From Methylotenera oryzisoli_B (GTDB lineage: Bacteria; Pseudomonadota; Gammaproteobacteria; Burkholderiales; Methylophilaceae): a stretch of 64,000 nt of DNA. A program made the translations under genes and the position numbers. Location: positions 558,001 to 622,000 of the forward strand of contig OZ277031.1 of the NCBI GenBank assembly GCA_965613685.1, read 5' to 3'. This document shows, one piece after another, positions 8,670 through 18,656 of this stretch (position 1 is its first letter; the number at the start of each line of letters is the position of its first letter). Below the pieces are notes generated by a model. That model searched no databases. It was not told the origin of the DNA and saw nothing but the letters and a program-made list of their open reading frames with translations.

Positions 8670-11600
8670 CTATCTAAAGGTCTTTAAGAGGGTTTTTACG
8701 AAATCAGTGCGTAGATTAATGTCAGCCAAGGCCAATGTCACGCGCAATTTATCCGGCCCATTCATGCGGCAACGCCTGTCTCTTTGCAACAAGTCTATGA
8801 GCTTAGTCGGGTCGATGTCGGCCTTGGGGTTGAATTGCAGTTGTATGGTTTCGCTGCTGGCATCGATTTTAATGATGCCTATGGCTTTCGCCGCAATGCG
8901 TAAACGGTGGCAGGCGATCAGCGCTTCGCCTTGCTCCGGCAGCAAACCAAAACGGTCTATCAGCTCTTCTTGCATGCTGTCTAAGTCGTCGTCGTTTTCG
9001 CAATTGGCTAAACGCTTGTAGATGACCAGGCGCTCGTGCACGTCCGGGCAATATTGGTTGGTGAGCAAAGCCGGGGTATGCAGGTTAATCTCCGTGGTGA
9101 CGCCTAAGGGTGCATTTAAATCCGGTTCTTTGCCGGCTTTGAGTTGCTTGACGGCATGATTCAACATGTCCGAATACAGGTGGAAACCGATCTCTTGCAT
9201 TTCGCCACTTTGGCTGTCGCCTAACAATTCACCGGCCCCGCGAATTTCCAGATCGTGCATGGCTAAATGGAAGCCGGCGCCCAAATCTTCCATCAATTGG
9301 ATGGCGTCCAAGCGTTTCTGCGCCTGCACGGTAATTTTTCTATCGGGATCGGTCAGCAAATAAGCGTAAGCCTGGTGGTGTGATCTGCCGACACGGCCGC
9401 GCAATTGGTGCATTTGCGCTAAGCCAAACATATCGGCTTTATTCAATATGATGGTGTTGGCAGTGGGCACGTCTATGCCGGTTTCTATGATGGTGGTGCA
9501 CAGCAATAAATTGTAGCGCTGGTTGTAGAAGTCACGCATGACGTGTTCCAGCTCGCGCTCGCGCAGTTGACCGTGCGCCACTGCAATGCGGGCATCGGGC
9601 AAGATGCGCTCGAGTTTTTCACGCATGGAATGAATGGTGTCCACTTCGTTGTGCAGAAAATACACCTGGCCGCCGCGTTTAAATTCCCGTGTGGCCGCTT
9701 CGCGTATGATGCCTTCTGAATAATCGGTGTGGAAGGTCTTGATGCTCAAGCGTTTTTGCGGCGGCGTGCTGATGATGGAAAATTCACGCAAGCCTTCCAT
9801 GGCCATGCTTAAGGTGCGCGGTATGGGGGTGGCCGTCAGGGTTAAGACATCCACCTCGGCACGCAAGGCCTTGAGTTGTTCTTTTTGCCGCACGCCAAAG
9901 CGGTGTTCTTCGTCCAGGATCACCAAGCCTAGGTTTTTAAACTTAACGTCTTTTTGTATTAAACGGTGGGTGCCGATAATGATGTCTATGCCACCGGCCT
10001 CTAAGCCTGCTAAGGCTTCTTTTTGTTCTTTGGCCGTTCTAAATCGGGAGATCTCGGCTATCTTGATGGGCCATGCGCTGAAGCGGTCTTTAAAGTTATT
10101 AAAATGCTGTTCGGCCAGCAAGGTGGTGGGCACCAATACCGCCACCTGGCGACCGCCCATGACGGCCACAAAGGCCGCGCGCAAAGCCACTTCGGTTTTA
10201 CCAAAGCCCACGTCACCGCAGACCAAGCGGTCCATAGGGCGGCCGGATTGCATGTCTTTGATGACGTTTTCAATCGCTTCCAATTGATCCGGGGTTTCTT
10301 CAAACGGAAAACCCTCACAAAACGATTCGTAGTCCTGCAAGCTTAAGGTAAAGGCATGGCCTCGTCGGGCCGCGCGTTGCGCATACAGATTAAGCAATTC
10401 GGCGGCGGTGTCGCGTATTTGCTTGAGGGCTTTTTTCTTGGCTTTTTCCCAATTGCCGCTGCCTAATCGGTGCAGTGGCGCCGATTCCGGTGGCCCACCT
10501 GAATAGCGCGAGATTAAGAATAATTGCGAGACGGGTACGTACAATTTGTCGTCACCAAAGTATTCCAATAGCAAGAGTTCGGTTTCGCCTTCACCAAAGT
10601 CGATGTTCACTAAACCCTTGTAGCGGCCGACGCCATGTTGCTCGTGCACCACCGGGTCATCCATGCGCAGTTCCGACAGGTCTTTAAGCATGCCCTCGGT
10701 GCTGCGGGCCTTCTCTTTTTCCCGTCGCCGCTGTTGGCGCACGGTGGCGGCATACAGCTCCGCTTCGGTAATAATGGCGACCGACTGAGCTGCTTCAGCA
10801 GCCATTCGGTCGGACATGCCCCCTGCGGTTATGGCGACCGACTGAGCTGCTTCAGCAGAATGCTTAGTTAAGACGTAGCCATGATGCAGTGGGCTGACGC
10901 CTAGCATCCACTTTTCATTACTGCTTGCAAATTCCTGCCAGCTTTCAATTAATACTGGGTTTAAGCCTTGGTCTTTAAAGAGTTGCGCGATGGTTTCGCG
11001 TCGACCTAAGCTTTCCGCGGCAATCAGCAAGCGGCCCGGGAAGGCGCTGAGAAAGGCCAATAACTTGTGTAACGGTTGTTCAGCGCGGCGTTCAATATCT
11101 AAAGCCGGTAAGCCATTGGATGGGCTGTCTATGCTCAAACTTAGGCGGGCAAAAGCATGGGTGCTAGCAAAGAAGTCTTCGGCTTTGAATAGCAAGCTTT
11201 CTGGGGGCAATAAGGGGCGCTCGGCATCGTGTGCCAATGTTTTGTAGCGTGCTTGCGCCTCGCGCCAAAATTGTTGCGCGCTGTGATCCAACTCACCATG
11301 CAGGCAGAGCACGCTCTGGCTATTGAGGTAATCCAATAGGCAGGCGGTTTGCTCAAAAAATAAGGGTAAATACCATTCTATGCCGCCACTGGCGATGCCT
11401 TTGCTGACGTCTTTGTAGATTTTTGCGCGTTGCGGATCGCCCTCAAAGGTTTCGCGGAACTGGCCACGGAACAAGGCGATGCCGGCTTCGTCTAGCGGAA
11501 ATTCCCTAGCAGGCAGCAAGCGTATTTCGGGCACCGGGTAGAGGCTGCGCTGGGTGTCCACATCAAAGGTGCGTATGCTTTCTATTTCATCGTCAAATAG

Positions 11601-12161
11601 GTCCAAGCGGTAAGGCAGGGCTGAACCCATGGGGAATAAATCCACCAAGCCGCCGCGCACGCTGAATTCGCCATGGCTGATGACTTGGCTAACGTGGTGG
11701 TAACCGGCTTCGGCGCATTGCAAACGCAGCGCATCGGTATCCAGCTTTTGGCCTTTTTTTAGCATAAAGGTGTTGGCGCTCAAATAGGCTTTTGGGCTAA
11801 TGCGGATCAAGGCCGTGGATAACGGCACGATGATGACGTCGCAGGCATTTTGCGTGATTTGGTATAGCGTGGTTAAACGTTCGGAGATTAAATCCGGGTG
11901 CGGCGAAAACTGATCGTAAGGCAGGGTTTCCCAATCGGGCAATAAATTGACCGTTAATTCAGGCGCGAAGTAGGGCAGTTCTTCTAGCAAGCGCTGCGCA
12001 TCAAAGCCGTTGGCGCTGATGATGACCAAGGTTTGTGGTGTCGCGGCCCGTTTAAGTTGCTGCGCCAGTTCGGCCAAGGCGTGGCCGTCTTGACCTAGAT
12101 GGCTCAAGGTCACGCGTGTGGCCTGGCCGAGTTTGGGGATGGGTAATGCGCTAGGGCTCAT
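8670..12161 (-). CDS. mfd: transcription-repair coupling factor Mfd
   Basis: The 1163-residue protein is the translocase that removes RNA polymerase stalled at DNA lesions and recruits UvrA. The order is a UvrB-like N-terminal module, the RNA-polymerase-interacting domain near residues 490-570 (DDPVVHEQHGVGRYKGL), the RecG-like motor and the TRCF C-terminal domain. The motor has CGDVGFGKTE (Walker A) near residue 650, LDEEHRFG near 750, TATPIPRTL and QLRGRVGRS. Oddly, an AEAAQSVAI-containing segment occurs twice at about residues 433-463, just before the conserved IITEAELYA. It is encoded by a palindromic repeat at 10774-10858 that keeps the frame. The other domains look intact, so the protein is probably functional. 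Confidence 0.96.
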   Translation of the reverse strand: MSPSALPIPKLGQATRVTLSHLGQDGHALAELAQQLKRAATPQTLVIISANGFDAQRLLEELPYFAPELTVNLLPDWETLPYDQFSPHPDLISERLTTLYQITQNACDVIIVPLSTALIRISPKAYLSANTFMLKKGQKLDTDALRLQCAEAGYHHVSQVISHGEFSVRGGLVDLFPMGSALPYRLDLFDDEIESIRTFDVDTQRSLYPVPEIRLLPAREFPLDEAGIALFRGQFRETFEGDPQRAKIYKDVSKGIASGGIEWYLPLFFEQTACLLDYLNSQSVLCLHGELDHSAQQFWREAQARYKTLAHDAERPLLPPESLLFKAEDFFASTHAFARLSLSIDSPSNGLPALDIERRAEQPLHKLLAFLSAFPGRLLIAAESLGRRETIAQLFKDQGLNPVLIESWQEFASSNEKWMLGVSPLHHGYVLTKHSAEAAQSVAITAGGMSDRMAAEAAQSVAIITEAELYAATVRQQRRREKEKARSTEGMLKDLSELRMDDPVVHEQHGVGRYKGLVNIDFGEGETELLLLEYFGDDKLYVPVSQLFLISRYSGGPPESAPLHRLGSGNWEKAKKKALKQIRDTAAELLNLYAQRAARRGHAFTLSLQDYESFCEGFPFEETPDQLEAIENVIKDMQSGRPMDRLVCGDVGFGKTEVALRAAFVAVMGGRQVAVLVPTTLLAEQHFNNFKDRFSAWPIKIAEISRFRTAKEQKEALAGLEAGGIDIIIGTHRLIQKDVKFKNLGLVILDEEHRFGVRQKEQLKALRAEVDVLTLTATPIPRTLSMAMEGLREFSIISTPPQKRLSIKTFHTDYSEGIIREAATREFKRGGQVYFLHNEVDTIHSMREKLERILPDARIAVAHGQLRERELEHVMRDFYNQRYNLLLCTTIIETGIDVPTANTIILNKADMFGLAQMHQLRGRVGRSHHQAYAYLLTDPDRKITVQAQKRLDAIQLMEDLGAGFHLAMHDLEIRGAGELLGDSQSGEMQEIGFHLYSDMLNHAVKQLKAGKEPDLNAPLGVTTEINLHTPALLTNQYCPDVHERLVIYKRLANCENDDDLDSMQEELIDRFGLLPEQGEALIACHRLRIAAKAIGIIKIDASSETIQLQFNPKADIDPTKLIDLLQRDRRCRMNGPDKLRVTLALADINLRTDFVKTLLKTFR
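10774..10858 (-). repeat. palindromic repeat inserted in frame within mfd (one full copy plus a partial copy)
   Basis: The same 28 bases occur at 10774-10801 and 10831-10858, 57 bp (19 codons) apart. On the coding strand the complete unit has arms beginning ATGTCCGACCGA and ending TCGGTCGCCAT, which pair imperfectly, around a perfect inner palindrome GCTGCTGAAGCAGC. The second occurrence retains only the 3' half. The region encodes about 28 residues, with AEAAQSVAI twice, at a place where Mfd proteins normally run straight into IITEAEL. It looks like a small mobile palindromic element that then duplicated in part. Confidence 0.75.
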
Positions 12162-12203
12162 GTACGGATTTCGTTAGGTATGGGTTGGGGTTGAGGGGGT
12201 CAG

Positions 12204-13679
12204 CTAGGCTGTGCCACCCACGGTCAGCGCATCAATTTTCAAGGTGGGTTGACCCACCCCCACCGGCACGCTTTGGCCTTCTTTGCCGCAGGTGCCGACA
12301 CCGCTGTCTAAGGCCATGTCGTTGCCTATCATGGATACCCGTTTTAATACGTCTGGGCCATTGCCTATTAAGGTGGCGCCTTTAACTGGGTAAGTGATTT
12401 TGCCGTCTTCTATCATGTAAGCTTCGGCGGCGCTGAAAACGAATTTGCCGCTGGTGATGTCGACTTGACCGCCGGCAAAGTTGGCTGCATACAAACCGCG
12501 TTTCACCGATTTGATGATTTCTTCGGGTGCCGCCGTGCCATTTAACATATAGGTATTGGTCATGCGCGGCATGGGGATGTGCGCATAACTTTCGCGTCTG
12601 GCATTGCCGGTAATCGGCATTTTCATTAGGCGGGCGTTTAAGGTGTCTTGGATGTAGCCACGCAATATGCCGTCTTCAATCAGCACGGTGCGGTTGGTTG
12701 GGTTGCCCTCATCGTCCATGCTTAATGAACCGCGTCGGTTGGCCAAGGTGCCGTCATCGACGATGGTGATGCCGCGCGCTGCCACTTGTTGACCAATTTT
12801 ATTGCTAAATGCCGAGCTGCCTTTGCGATTGAAGTCGCCTTCTAAACCATGGCCTATGGCTTCGTGCAATAAAATGCCAGGCCAACCTGCGCCCAAAACC
12901 ACGGTCATGCTGCCGGCAGGGGCGGGGCGCGCATCCAAATTCACCAAGGCTTGGTGCACGGCTTTTTGCGCGTAATCTTGCAAGACCTCGTCCGTGAAGT
13001 AGCTGTAATCAAAGCGCCCACCGCCACCGCTGGAACCTTGCTCGCGGCGGCCATTGTGTTCGGCTATGACATTGATGGATAAGCGCACCAAGGGCCGCAC
13101 GTCGGCCGCCATCACGCCATCGTGACGCGCCACCATCACCACTTCGTATTCGCCGGCGATGGAGGCGGTGACTTGTTTCACGCGCGGGTCTATTTGCCTG
13201 GCGTAGGCTTCTAAGCGTTCTAGTAGTTTTACTTTTTTCTCGGCGGACAAAGAGGCGATAGGGTCTTGGCCTAGGTAGAGCGGGGCGCTGGCACGGGCGA
13301 TTAAGCTTCTGGCTGACTGCTCGCCGCCTTGGCTAGCAATGGCTTTACTGGCTTTGGCCGCGGCTTGCAAGGCGCTTAAGCTGATGTCGTCGGAGTAAGC
13401 AAAAGCGGTTTTCTCACCGCTGACCGCACGTACGCCCACGCCTTGGTCTATAGCAAAATTGCCGGATTTAACCTGGCCTTCTTCTAAGCCCCAGCTTTCG
13501 CTACGGCTGTATTGAAAGTACAAGTCGGCATAGTCTATTTTGTGCGACATCATGTCGCCCAATACGCTTTGCAGTTGCGCTAGATCTAGATTAGCCGGTG
13601 CCAGTAGGTGGTCTTTAGCTAGGTCAAAGTGGCTGCCCAGTTGCTGGTTGCCGTCAGTTGGCGTGGTGGTGGATTTCAT
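12204..13679 (-). CDS. tldD: metalloprotease TldD
   Basis: The 491-residue protein is the zinc-metalloprotease subunit of the TldD/TldE (PmbA) pair, which trims unfolded peptides and, in some bacteria, processes microcins and the CcdA antitoxin. The catalytic motif HEAIGHGLEGD (HExxxH) is near residue 270. The C-terminal zinc-site region includes GTCGKEGQSVPVGVGQPTL. Its ATG follows the stop of the upstream amidase gene directly (TAAATG), which indicates coupled translation. The partner gene tldE is not in the window. The upstream pair yhdP and the nitrilase-family gene is the usual betaproteobacterial neighbourhood. Confidence 0.95.
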   Translation of the reverse strand: MKSTTTPTDGNQQLGSHFDLAKDHLLAPANLDLAQLQSVLGDMMSHKIDYADLYFQYSRSESWGLEEGQVKSGNFAIDQGVGVRAVSGEKTAFAYSDDISLSALQAAAKASKAIASQGGEQSARSLIARASAPLYLGQDPIASLSAEKKVKLLERLEAYARQIDPRVKQVTASIAGEYEVVMVARHDGVMAADVRPLVRLSINVIAEHNGRREQGSSGGGGRFDYSYFTDEVLQDYAQKAVHQALVNLDARPAPAGSMTVVLGAGWPGILLHEAIGHGLEGDFNRKGSSAFSNKIGQQVAARGITIVDDGTLANRRGSLSMDDEGNPTNRTVLIEDGILRGYIQDTLNARLMKMPITGNARRESYAHIPMPRMTNTYMLNGTAAPEEIIKSVKRGLYAANFAGGQVDITSGKFVFSAAEAYMIEDGKITYPVKGATLIGNGPDVLKRVSMIGNDMALDSGVGTCGKEGQSVPVGVGQPTLKIDALTVGGTA

Positions 13680-14549
13680 TTAAATTTCAGTAATGATGCG
13701 GTGTTTAAGGGCAGGCAAGCTGGCTCTTAGGCTGGCTTGGTATTTTGGGTTCATGGTGGCGATGACCACGCCTGAGCCGCGGGGTAGCCTATCTAGCACC
13801 ACGCCCCATGGGTCGACTATCATGCTGTTGCCGTGCGTTTCACGACCGGATAAGTGGTAGCCACCTTGCGCTGGGGCCATCACGTAACTCAAGTTTTCTA
13901 TGGCGCGCGCGCGGACTAAGGTTTCCCAATGGGCTTTACCGGTGGTGTCGGTGAAGGCCGATGGCACGACGATGATGTTGACGTCTTTCATGGCGCGGTA
14001 GAGTTCAGGGAAACGCAAGTCGTAGCAGATGGATAAGCCTACCTTGCCAAAAGGCGTGTCGACCACTTTAATCACATCCCCGGATTCTATGGTTTTTTCT
14101 TCGTGGTATTGCTCGTTGCCTAGATTGAGCCCAAATAAATGGATCTTGTCGTAACGCGCCACTTGTTCGCCTTGGTCGTCGTAGACCAAGCAACTGTTGC
14201 GTACTTTGTTGGGGAAGTTGCTGACCAATGGCACCGAGCCGCCTATGAGCCAAATTTTATGTTTTTTGGCCATGCTTTTTAAGAATTGCTGTATCGGCCC
14301 TTTGCCTTCTTCTTCCCGCGCGGCTACCTTGTCGGTTTCTTTAAAGCCCATGAGGGCAAAATACTCGGGCAAGGCCACCAGTTTTGCACCCTGATTGGCC
14401 GCCACCTCAATTAAGCGCTCGGCCTCGCTTAAGTTGGCCGCCACATAGGGGCCAGAAGCCATTTGTATGGCGGCTATTTTAATGATGTCTGAAGAGTTTT
14501 TTTGACTGAGGGTGGCTTTGGTGGTTTTTACGCGTGAGGTGATGGCCAT
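13680..14549 (-). CDS. carbon-nitrogen hydrolase (Nit1/Nit2-like amidase)
   Basis: This 289-residue enzyme of the nitrilase superfamily carries the catalytic triad Glu62 (ALPEYFA), Lys135 (RYDKIHLF) and Cys175 (LSICYDLRFPE). The closest characterised groups are Nit1 (deaminated glutathione amidase) and Nit2 (omega-amidase). A metabolite-repair role is the best guess, but the sequence alone does not separate them. About 22 residues precede the conserved IKIAAIQM strand, a slightly long N-terminus; no better internal start is present. It lies between yhdP (30 bp upstream) and tldD (adjacent). Confidence 0.88.
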   Translation of the reverse strand: MAITSRVKTTKATLSQKNSSDIIKIAAIQMASGPYVAANLSEAERLIEVAANQGAKLVALPEYFALMGFKETDKVAAREEEGKGPIQQFLKSMAKKHKIWLIGGSVPLVSNFPNKVRNSCLVYDDQGEQVARYDKIHLFGLNLGNEQYHEEKTIESGDVIKVVDTPFGKVGLSICYDLRFPELYRAMKDVNIIVVPSAFTDTTGKAHWETLVRARAIENLSYVMAPAQGGYHLSGRETHGNSMIVDPWGVVLDRLPRGSGVVIATMNPKYQASLRASLPALKHRIITEI

Positions 14550-14579
14550 GTTAAATCCAAATAATGGTTAGTGTTTTAA

Positions 14580-17500
14580 TCAATTTGCAGGTGCTTCAGT
14601 GTCTTCTTTGTTGTTTTTTACTTCTTGTGGGTTATCCCAGGTCCCTATGATCTCGTATTCAGTGGATGAAATCTTATTCAAGGGGTCTTTTAATATTTTC
14701 TGTGCTAAGAATGCCACAGCGCCGACCAATGGTCCACCGGCAAGCGCAGCGAGCGATAAGCTGTCGCTGATGTGAGGCAATACTTTTACGTATAAGTGCT
14801 GCGTTTCTTTTTGTAAATTGGTTTCACCCTTAATTGACACGTCGGCCGCTGGCCCTGACATGACAAAGTCATCGCTGTAAATCACGCCGGCATTAATTTT
14901 CGCGCTGGCTTTGATTTTATCAAAGGCGAAGCCATTGCTAAACAGGTCTCTGAAATCCAGGGACAAGCGTCGCGGTAAGCTTTGCAAGCTAAGCAAGCCT
15001 AATAGACGGCCTACACCCGGTTGCACCTGCAGGATTTGGCCTTTCTTCATTTCCAACTGCAAATTGCCATTGATTTCGACAGGGTTAAAGTCGTAGGGGT
15101 TGCCTGCCCATTGCAATTGGCCATTTAGGCTGCCTTCGCCTCTTTTAACGGTATTGGGGTGGCCTATGTTTTTTAGTGTTTCGCCTAAATTGCGAATGTC
15201 CCATGTAACGTTTAAATAAGTGCTGGGGTTTTTTTGCCAATTGTTCCATTGCCCGTCCGCGCTGATGGTGCTCTCAGGGTTGCTAAGTTTGAGTTTCTGG
15301 ATGGCCCAATTGTTATTTTGTGGGTAGGCGATCAATTCCATGGCGCCTAGGTTTTTGTTATCCCATTCAAAGCTATCGGCGGCGATGTCCAAGGCCGGAT
15401 AGGTGCTTACCCCGACTTCCTTGCTGGCCGTTTTGCTCTTATTCGGGCTGGCCTCAGGAATGGATAAATGGCTTAAGCGCGCGCTTAGCTTGTTGTCGTT
15501 TGAATAATTCAGGTCGCCGCTCAGTTCACGGCTTTGCACGGTAATGCTCAAGCCGGCTTTAGTCGGGTTGTTGATGACTTTGAGTTGGTGGATGCGCCGC
15601 TCAAAAATATCCAAGGTGTTGATTTTAAGTGCTATTTTTTGTATGGGTGGGGCGCTGTCAGAACTTAAGTCGCTGCTGAATTCTTGCAAGACATGGCGCC
15701 AGGCGTCGGCGTCTAAATAGTCCAAGCTGCCACTTAATTGCAGCCCTTTGACTTTGATTAAATCGTATTTGGGGTTGAGCTCATCGTTGTTGGCTGGTCC
15801 GTTATTAAAGCGCAGGTTAGCGCGGTCGAATTTTAATTGACCATTTTCTTTGGTGCGCACCACTTGAGCAAACAATTTTTGGCCTAAGGCCACACTCAGT
15901 GCATCGTTGTTTAAAGCTTGGTTTTTATCTACCCTTAACATTAAGCGCTCATTGCTGGCTTTGTTAAAAGGCACGGGCAAGCGTGAACTTAAACCGACTA
16001 AATCGCTGCGTATGGCGATGTTAACCAGCGGTTTTTGGATGGTGATGTCACTTTGCCAATTGGCGCTGCCAGACAAATAGCCGGCCGCTTTGGCCACATT
16101 GCCTTTGGGATTTTGATTAAGTAGCACTTGCCGTATCGCCGCATCGTTCATTTTGCCTTTGGCATTGATGCGTATGATTTTGTCTTTACCCGAACTTAAG
16201 TTGAAGCTAAGCGGTGAACCAAATGCGCTGGCGTTGATGTTCTTTGCCGATAAGCTGCTATCGGTAAATTCGAGTACGCCATTGATGGCAGTGAGTTTAG
16301 GGATGCTCGCCTCGTCCATGCTGCCATTGCTAATGAGGTAGCTGCCTTGGTATTTGGCTGCGTCTAAATCGTTCATGGGGATCATGAGCTTGAGATCTAG
16401 TTTCCCCTGACCGCTAGTGATGAGGTCTTCGGTAAAGCCTTGGGTGGATTCCAGCACTGGGCTTTTGTTGACGAATTTGACGCTTTCGGCCACCGGTCCT
16501 TTGTAAGTGCTGTCTATGTATAGCATGGGTTCGGCGGCATCCAACTGCGGTATGACTACTTTGCTTTTGACGATTTGGTTGCCAAATAAGTGGCCAGAAA
16601 AGGCATTCAATTCCATGCGCTTGCCCTCAAACAGCATGTCTAGACCTAGGTCTTCTATGACAGGCCAGCCTGTGCCGTATTCCATTAATGAATGGCTAAG
16701 CTTGCCAGTGACGCGAAATTGACCCAGATGGGGTAGGAGTTTATTTTGTTTATCGACAAAAGGAAAGTCCGCCAAGCGGCCTTTGATGACCACGTTGACG
16801 TCTTCTATTTGACCGCTCAGTATGGACGTGTCCAACCAGTGCAGGGTGGTTTCGCCCAGCGCTTTAGGGTAATAGTGCAATGCGTATTTGGCATCGGCTT
16901 TGGCTAAGTGGGCTTTTAAATCCAAATAGTCGCCTTTAGCGCTGTCCATCACGTAGTCTGCGTTGACTGTCGTAGACAAATGCGGATTGCTTAAGCTTAA
17001 TTGGTCAACGTGGACATGGGTAGCCAGGTCCTTGTGGCTCCAGCTGATGCTACCGTTGAGGCTATCCACCACAGTGGGGTAGCGCAATATGGGCATTAGA
17101 TCCAACTTGGCGTTGCTGGTGCTTAACTGCAGTTTGCCGGCTTTTTGATTGGCGCTGATGCTGCCGCTTAAGTTGCTAAAGCCTGGGAGGTTTTCGTGCG
17201 CAGCCAGATTTAAATTTTGAAACTGGGTCTGCACTTGGTAGCCACTGATTTTGCCTGAGCTGGTTTGCCAGTTTAAGTTCAGCTCGCTAAGCTGCCCGCT
17301 GGGGCTGAGCTGCTTGATTTTATCTTGCCATGCTTGCGGGATGGGTAGTTGGGCTGCGTGCGCCTGTAGCATGGCCAAATCCAATTTAGCCAATTGCACT
17401 TTAAGCGTGTCATTCGCCGATTTGCTTTTAAGGTAATGCACCGTGGCATCTTGCAAACTTAAGCCCAAGTTGCTTTCTACACTTAAATGCTTGGCGCTAT

Positions 17501-18461
17501 AAGTTTCATCGGTGTCGGTTTTAGCCCAGGCCAGTTCACCGCTTAAGCTGCGCATGATTAAGCCAGTATTTTGGGCGGGTAGATCCAATTGTAGGTCGCT
17601 TAAGGCCAGTGTGCTGCTGATGCTATGCCATTGTTGGTTTTCAAACACCATGGCCAGCTTAATGTCGCCACGGCCATTTTTTAGCGCCAGGCTAGGGCTG
17701 AGTAAGCGGTAATCGACCCAAGCTTGGTATGCCATTAAGTCTACGTTTTTAATGCTCAACTCCAGTTGGCCATGCCAATTGGCTAGCTTACTGACGTCGT
17801 TGCCATAAAGCCGGGCGTGCAGGTAAATCGGCGTGCTGGTGCCGCTAGAAGGCAGGGCGCTGAGGCTGATTTGGTGGCTTTTAAGCAAACGCTTCCATGG
17901 CGGACTTTGCACCGACAAGTTGAGCTTGTCTAAACTCAAAGCCGGGGCGCCGCGCCGTTCGTCTATCCAAACCACCTTGGCGTCGCTGACATGCAACGCG
18001 CTTTGGCGCAGTAGCCAATTGGCCAATTCCGGTTTGGCTGGTCCTTGCATGCTGATGCCCGCCACAAAAAGCTCACCTTGGGCATTACGCCTAATGGTGA
18101 GTTCGGGTGAGCGCAAGCTCAGGTTGGCAAGGCGTGGCTCAAGCAAGGGTAGGCTGAGCCAGGATAAGCTTAAGTCGGTATTTTTAAGTTGCAGGGCAGG
18201 GCGATTTTGCGCGTCGTATAAATCAATGTCTGATACGACAAAATGCGGGTTAACGCCTTGCCAACCGACATGAATTTGGCCTATGACTATTTTCTGCTGA
18301 GCCAGCTTGCTGGCGAATTGCGCGATGTCATTTTTGTAGAGGTTAATGTTAGGAAAAAGCCAAAACTCGATGCACAAGGCGGCGGCAATTAAAACGACGG
18401 CAATGCTGCTGATCAGCCAAAAGGCTAGGCGGTAAACCAACAGCAGGGACTTTTTTACCAT
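14580..18461 (-). CDS. yhdP: YhdP family AsmA-like protein
   Basis: The 1293-residue protein starts with a single membrane anchor (LAFWLISSIAVVLIAAALCI, about residues 12-31) and continues as a very long periplasmic beta-rich region. It ends with the AsmA-like C-terminal segment that includes VGRLLGLLSLQSLPRRLSLDF. YhdP belongs to the bridge-like lipid-transport proteins (with TamB and YdbH) that move phospholipid to the outer membrane. The length matches the family at about 1270 residues. It is first in the run yhdP-nit-tldD and is divergent from the ABC-F gene across 195 bp. Confidence 0.93.
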   Translation of the reverse strand: MVKKSLLLVYRLAFWLISSIAVVLIAAALCIEFWLFPNINLYKNDIAQFASKLAQQKIVIGQIHVGWQGVNPHFVVSDIDLYDAQNRPALQLKNTDLSLSWLSLPLLEPRLANLSLRSPELTIRRNAQGELFVAGISMQGPAKPELANWLLRQSALHVSDAKVVWIDERRGAPALSLDKLNLSVQSPPWKRLLKSHQISLSALPSSGTSTPIYLHARLYGNDVSKLANWHGQLELSIKNVDLMAYQAWVDYRLLSPSLALKNGRGDIKLAMVFENQQWHSISSTLALSDLQLDLPAQNTGLIMRSLSGELAWAKTDTDETYSAKHLSVESNLGLSLQDATVHYLKSKSANDTLKVQLAKLDLAMLQAHAAQLPIPQAWQDKIKQLSPSGQLSELNLNWQTSSGKISGYQVQTQFQNLNLAAHENLPGFSNLSGSISANQKAGKLQLSTSNAKLDLMPILRYPTVVDSLNGSISWSHKDLATHVHVDQLSLSNPHLSTTVNADYVMDSAKGDYLDLKAHLAKADAKYALHYYPKALGETTLHWLDTSILSGQIEDVNVVIKGRLADFPFVDKQNKLLPHLGQFRVTGKLSHSLMEYGTGWPVIEDLGLDMLFEGKRMELNAFSGHLFGNQIVKSKVVIPQLDAAEPMLYIDSTYKGPVAESVKFVNKSPVLESTQGFTEDLITSGQGKLDLKLMIPMNDLDAAKYQGSYLISNGSMDEASIPKLTAINGVLEFTDSSLSAKNINASAFGSPLSFNLSSGKDKIIRINAKGKMNDAAIRQVLLNQNPKGNVAKAAGYLSGSANWQSDITIQKPLVNIAIRSDLVGLSSRLPVPFNKASNERLMLRVDKNQALNNDALSVALGQKLFAQVVRTKENGQLKFDRANLRFNNGPANNDELNPKYDLIKVKGLQLSGSLDYLDADAWRHVLQEFSSDLSSDSAPPIQKIALKINTLDIFERRIHQLKVINNPTKAGLSITVQSRELSGDLNYSNDNKLSARLSHLSIPEASPNKSKTASKEVGVSTYPALDIAADSFEWDNKNLGAMELIAYPQNNNWAIQKLKLSNPESTISADGQWNNWQKNPSTYLNVTWDIRNLGETLKNIGHPNTVKRGEGSLNGQLQWAGNPYDFNPVEINGNLQLEMKKGQILQVQPGVGRLLGLLSLQSLPRRLSLDFRDLFSNGFAFDKIKASAKINAGVIYSDDFVMSGPAADVSIKGETNLQKETQHLYVKVLPHISDSLSLAALAGGPLVGAVAFLAQKILKDPLNKISSTEYEIIGTWDNPQEVKNNKEDTEAPAN

Positions 18462-18579
18462 ATAGGCTAGTTTGGGCTTTAATTGAATTAAGTTGCAGCA
18501 TGCATTCTACTGCAATAGCCATCATAACAAACAAATTGTCGGGTGTTTAATAGCCGTCGGCTGCGAAGTGAAATTATTT

Positions 18580-18585
18580 TAAAAT
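18580..18585 (+). promoter_or_regulatory. candidate -10 box of the ABC-F gene
   Basis: TAAAAT in TTTTAAAATAGCGG lies about 70 bp upstream of the TTG start. It is in the 195-bp divergent gap with yhdP. No clear -35 box is seen. Confidence 0.35.
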
Positions 18586-18656
18586 AGCGGCTTTGTCCTT
18601 TAGAATGTCGCCTGGCTCGGATACCCCGACGCCCACTTAATTTAAGCGCTGATCTC

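Noticed and set aside
9727..10287. 186-codon open frame antisense to mfd
   Set aside because: It lies wholly opposite a conserved part of mfd, resembles no family, and has the Ser/Arg-rich composition of an antisense shadow.
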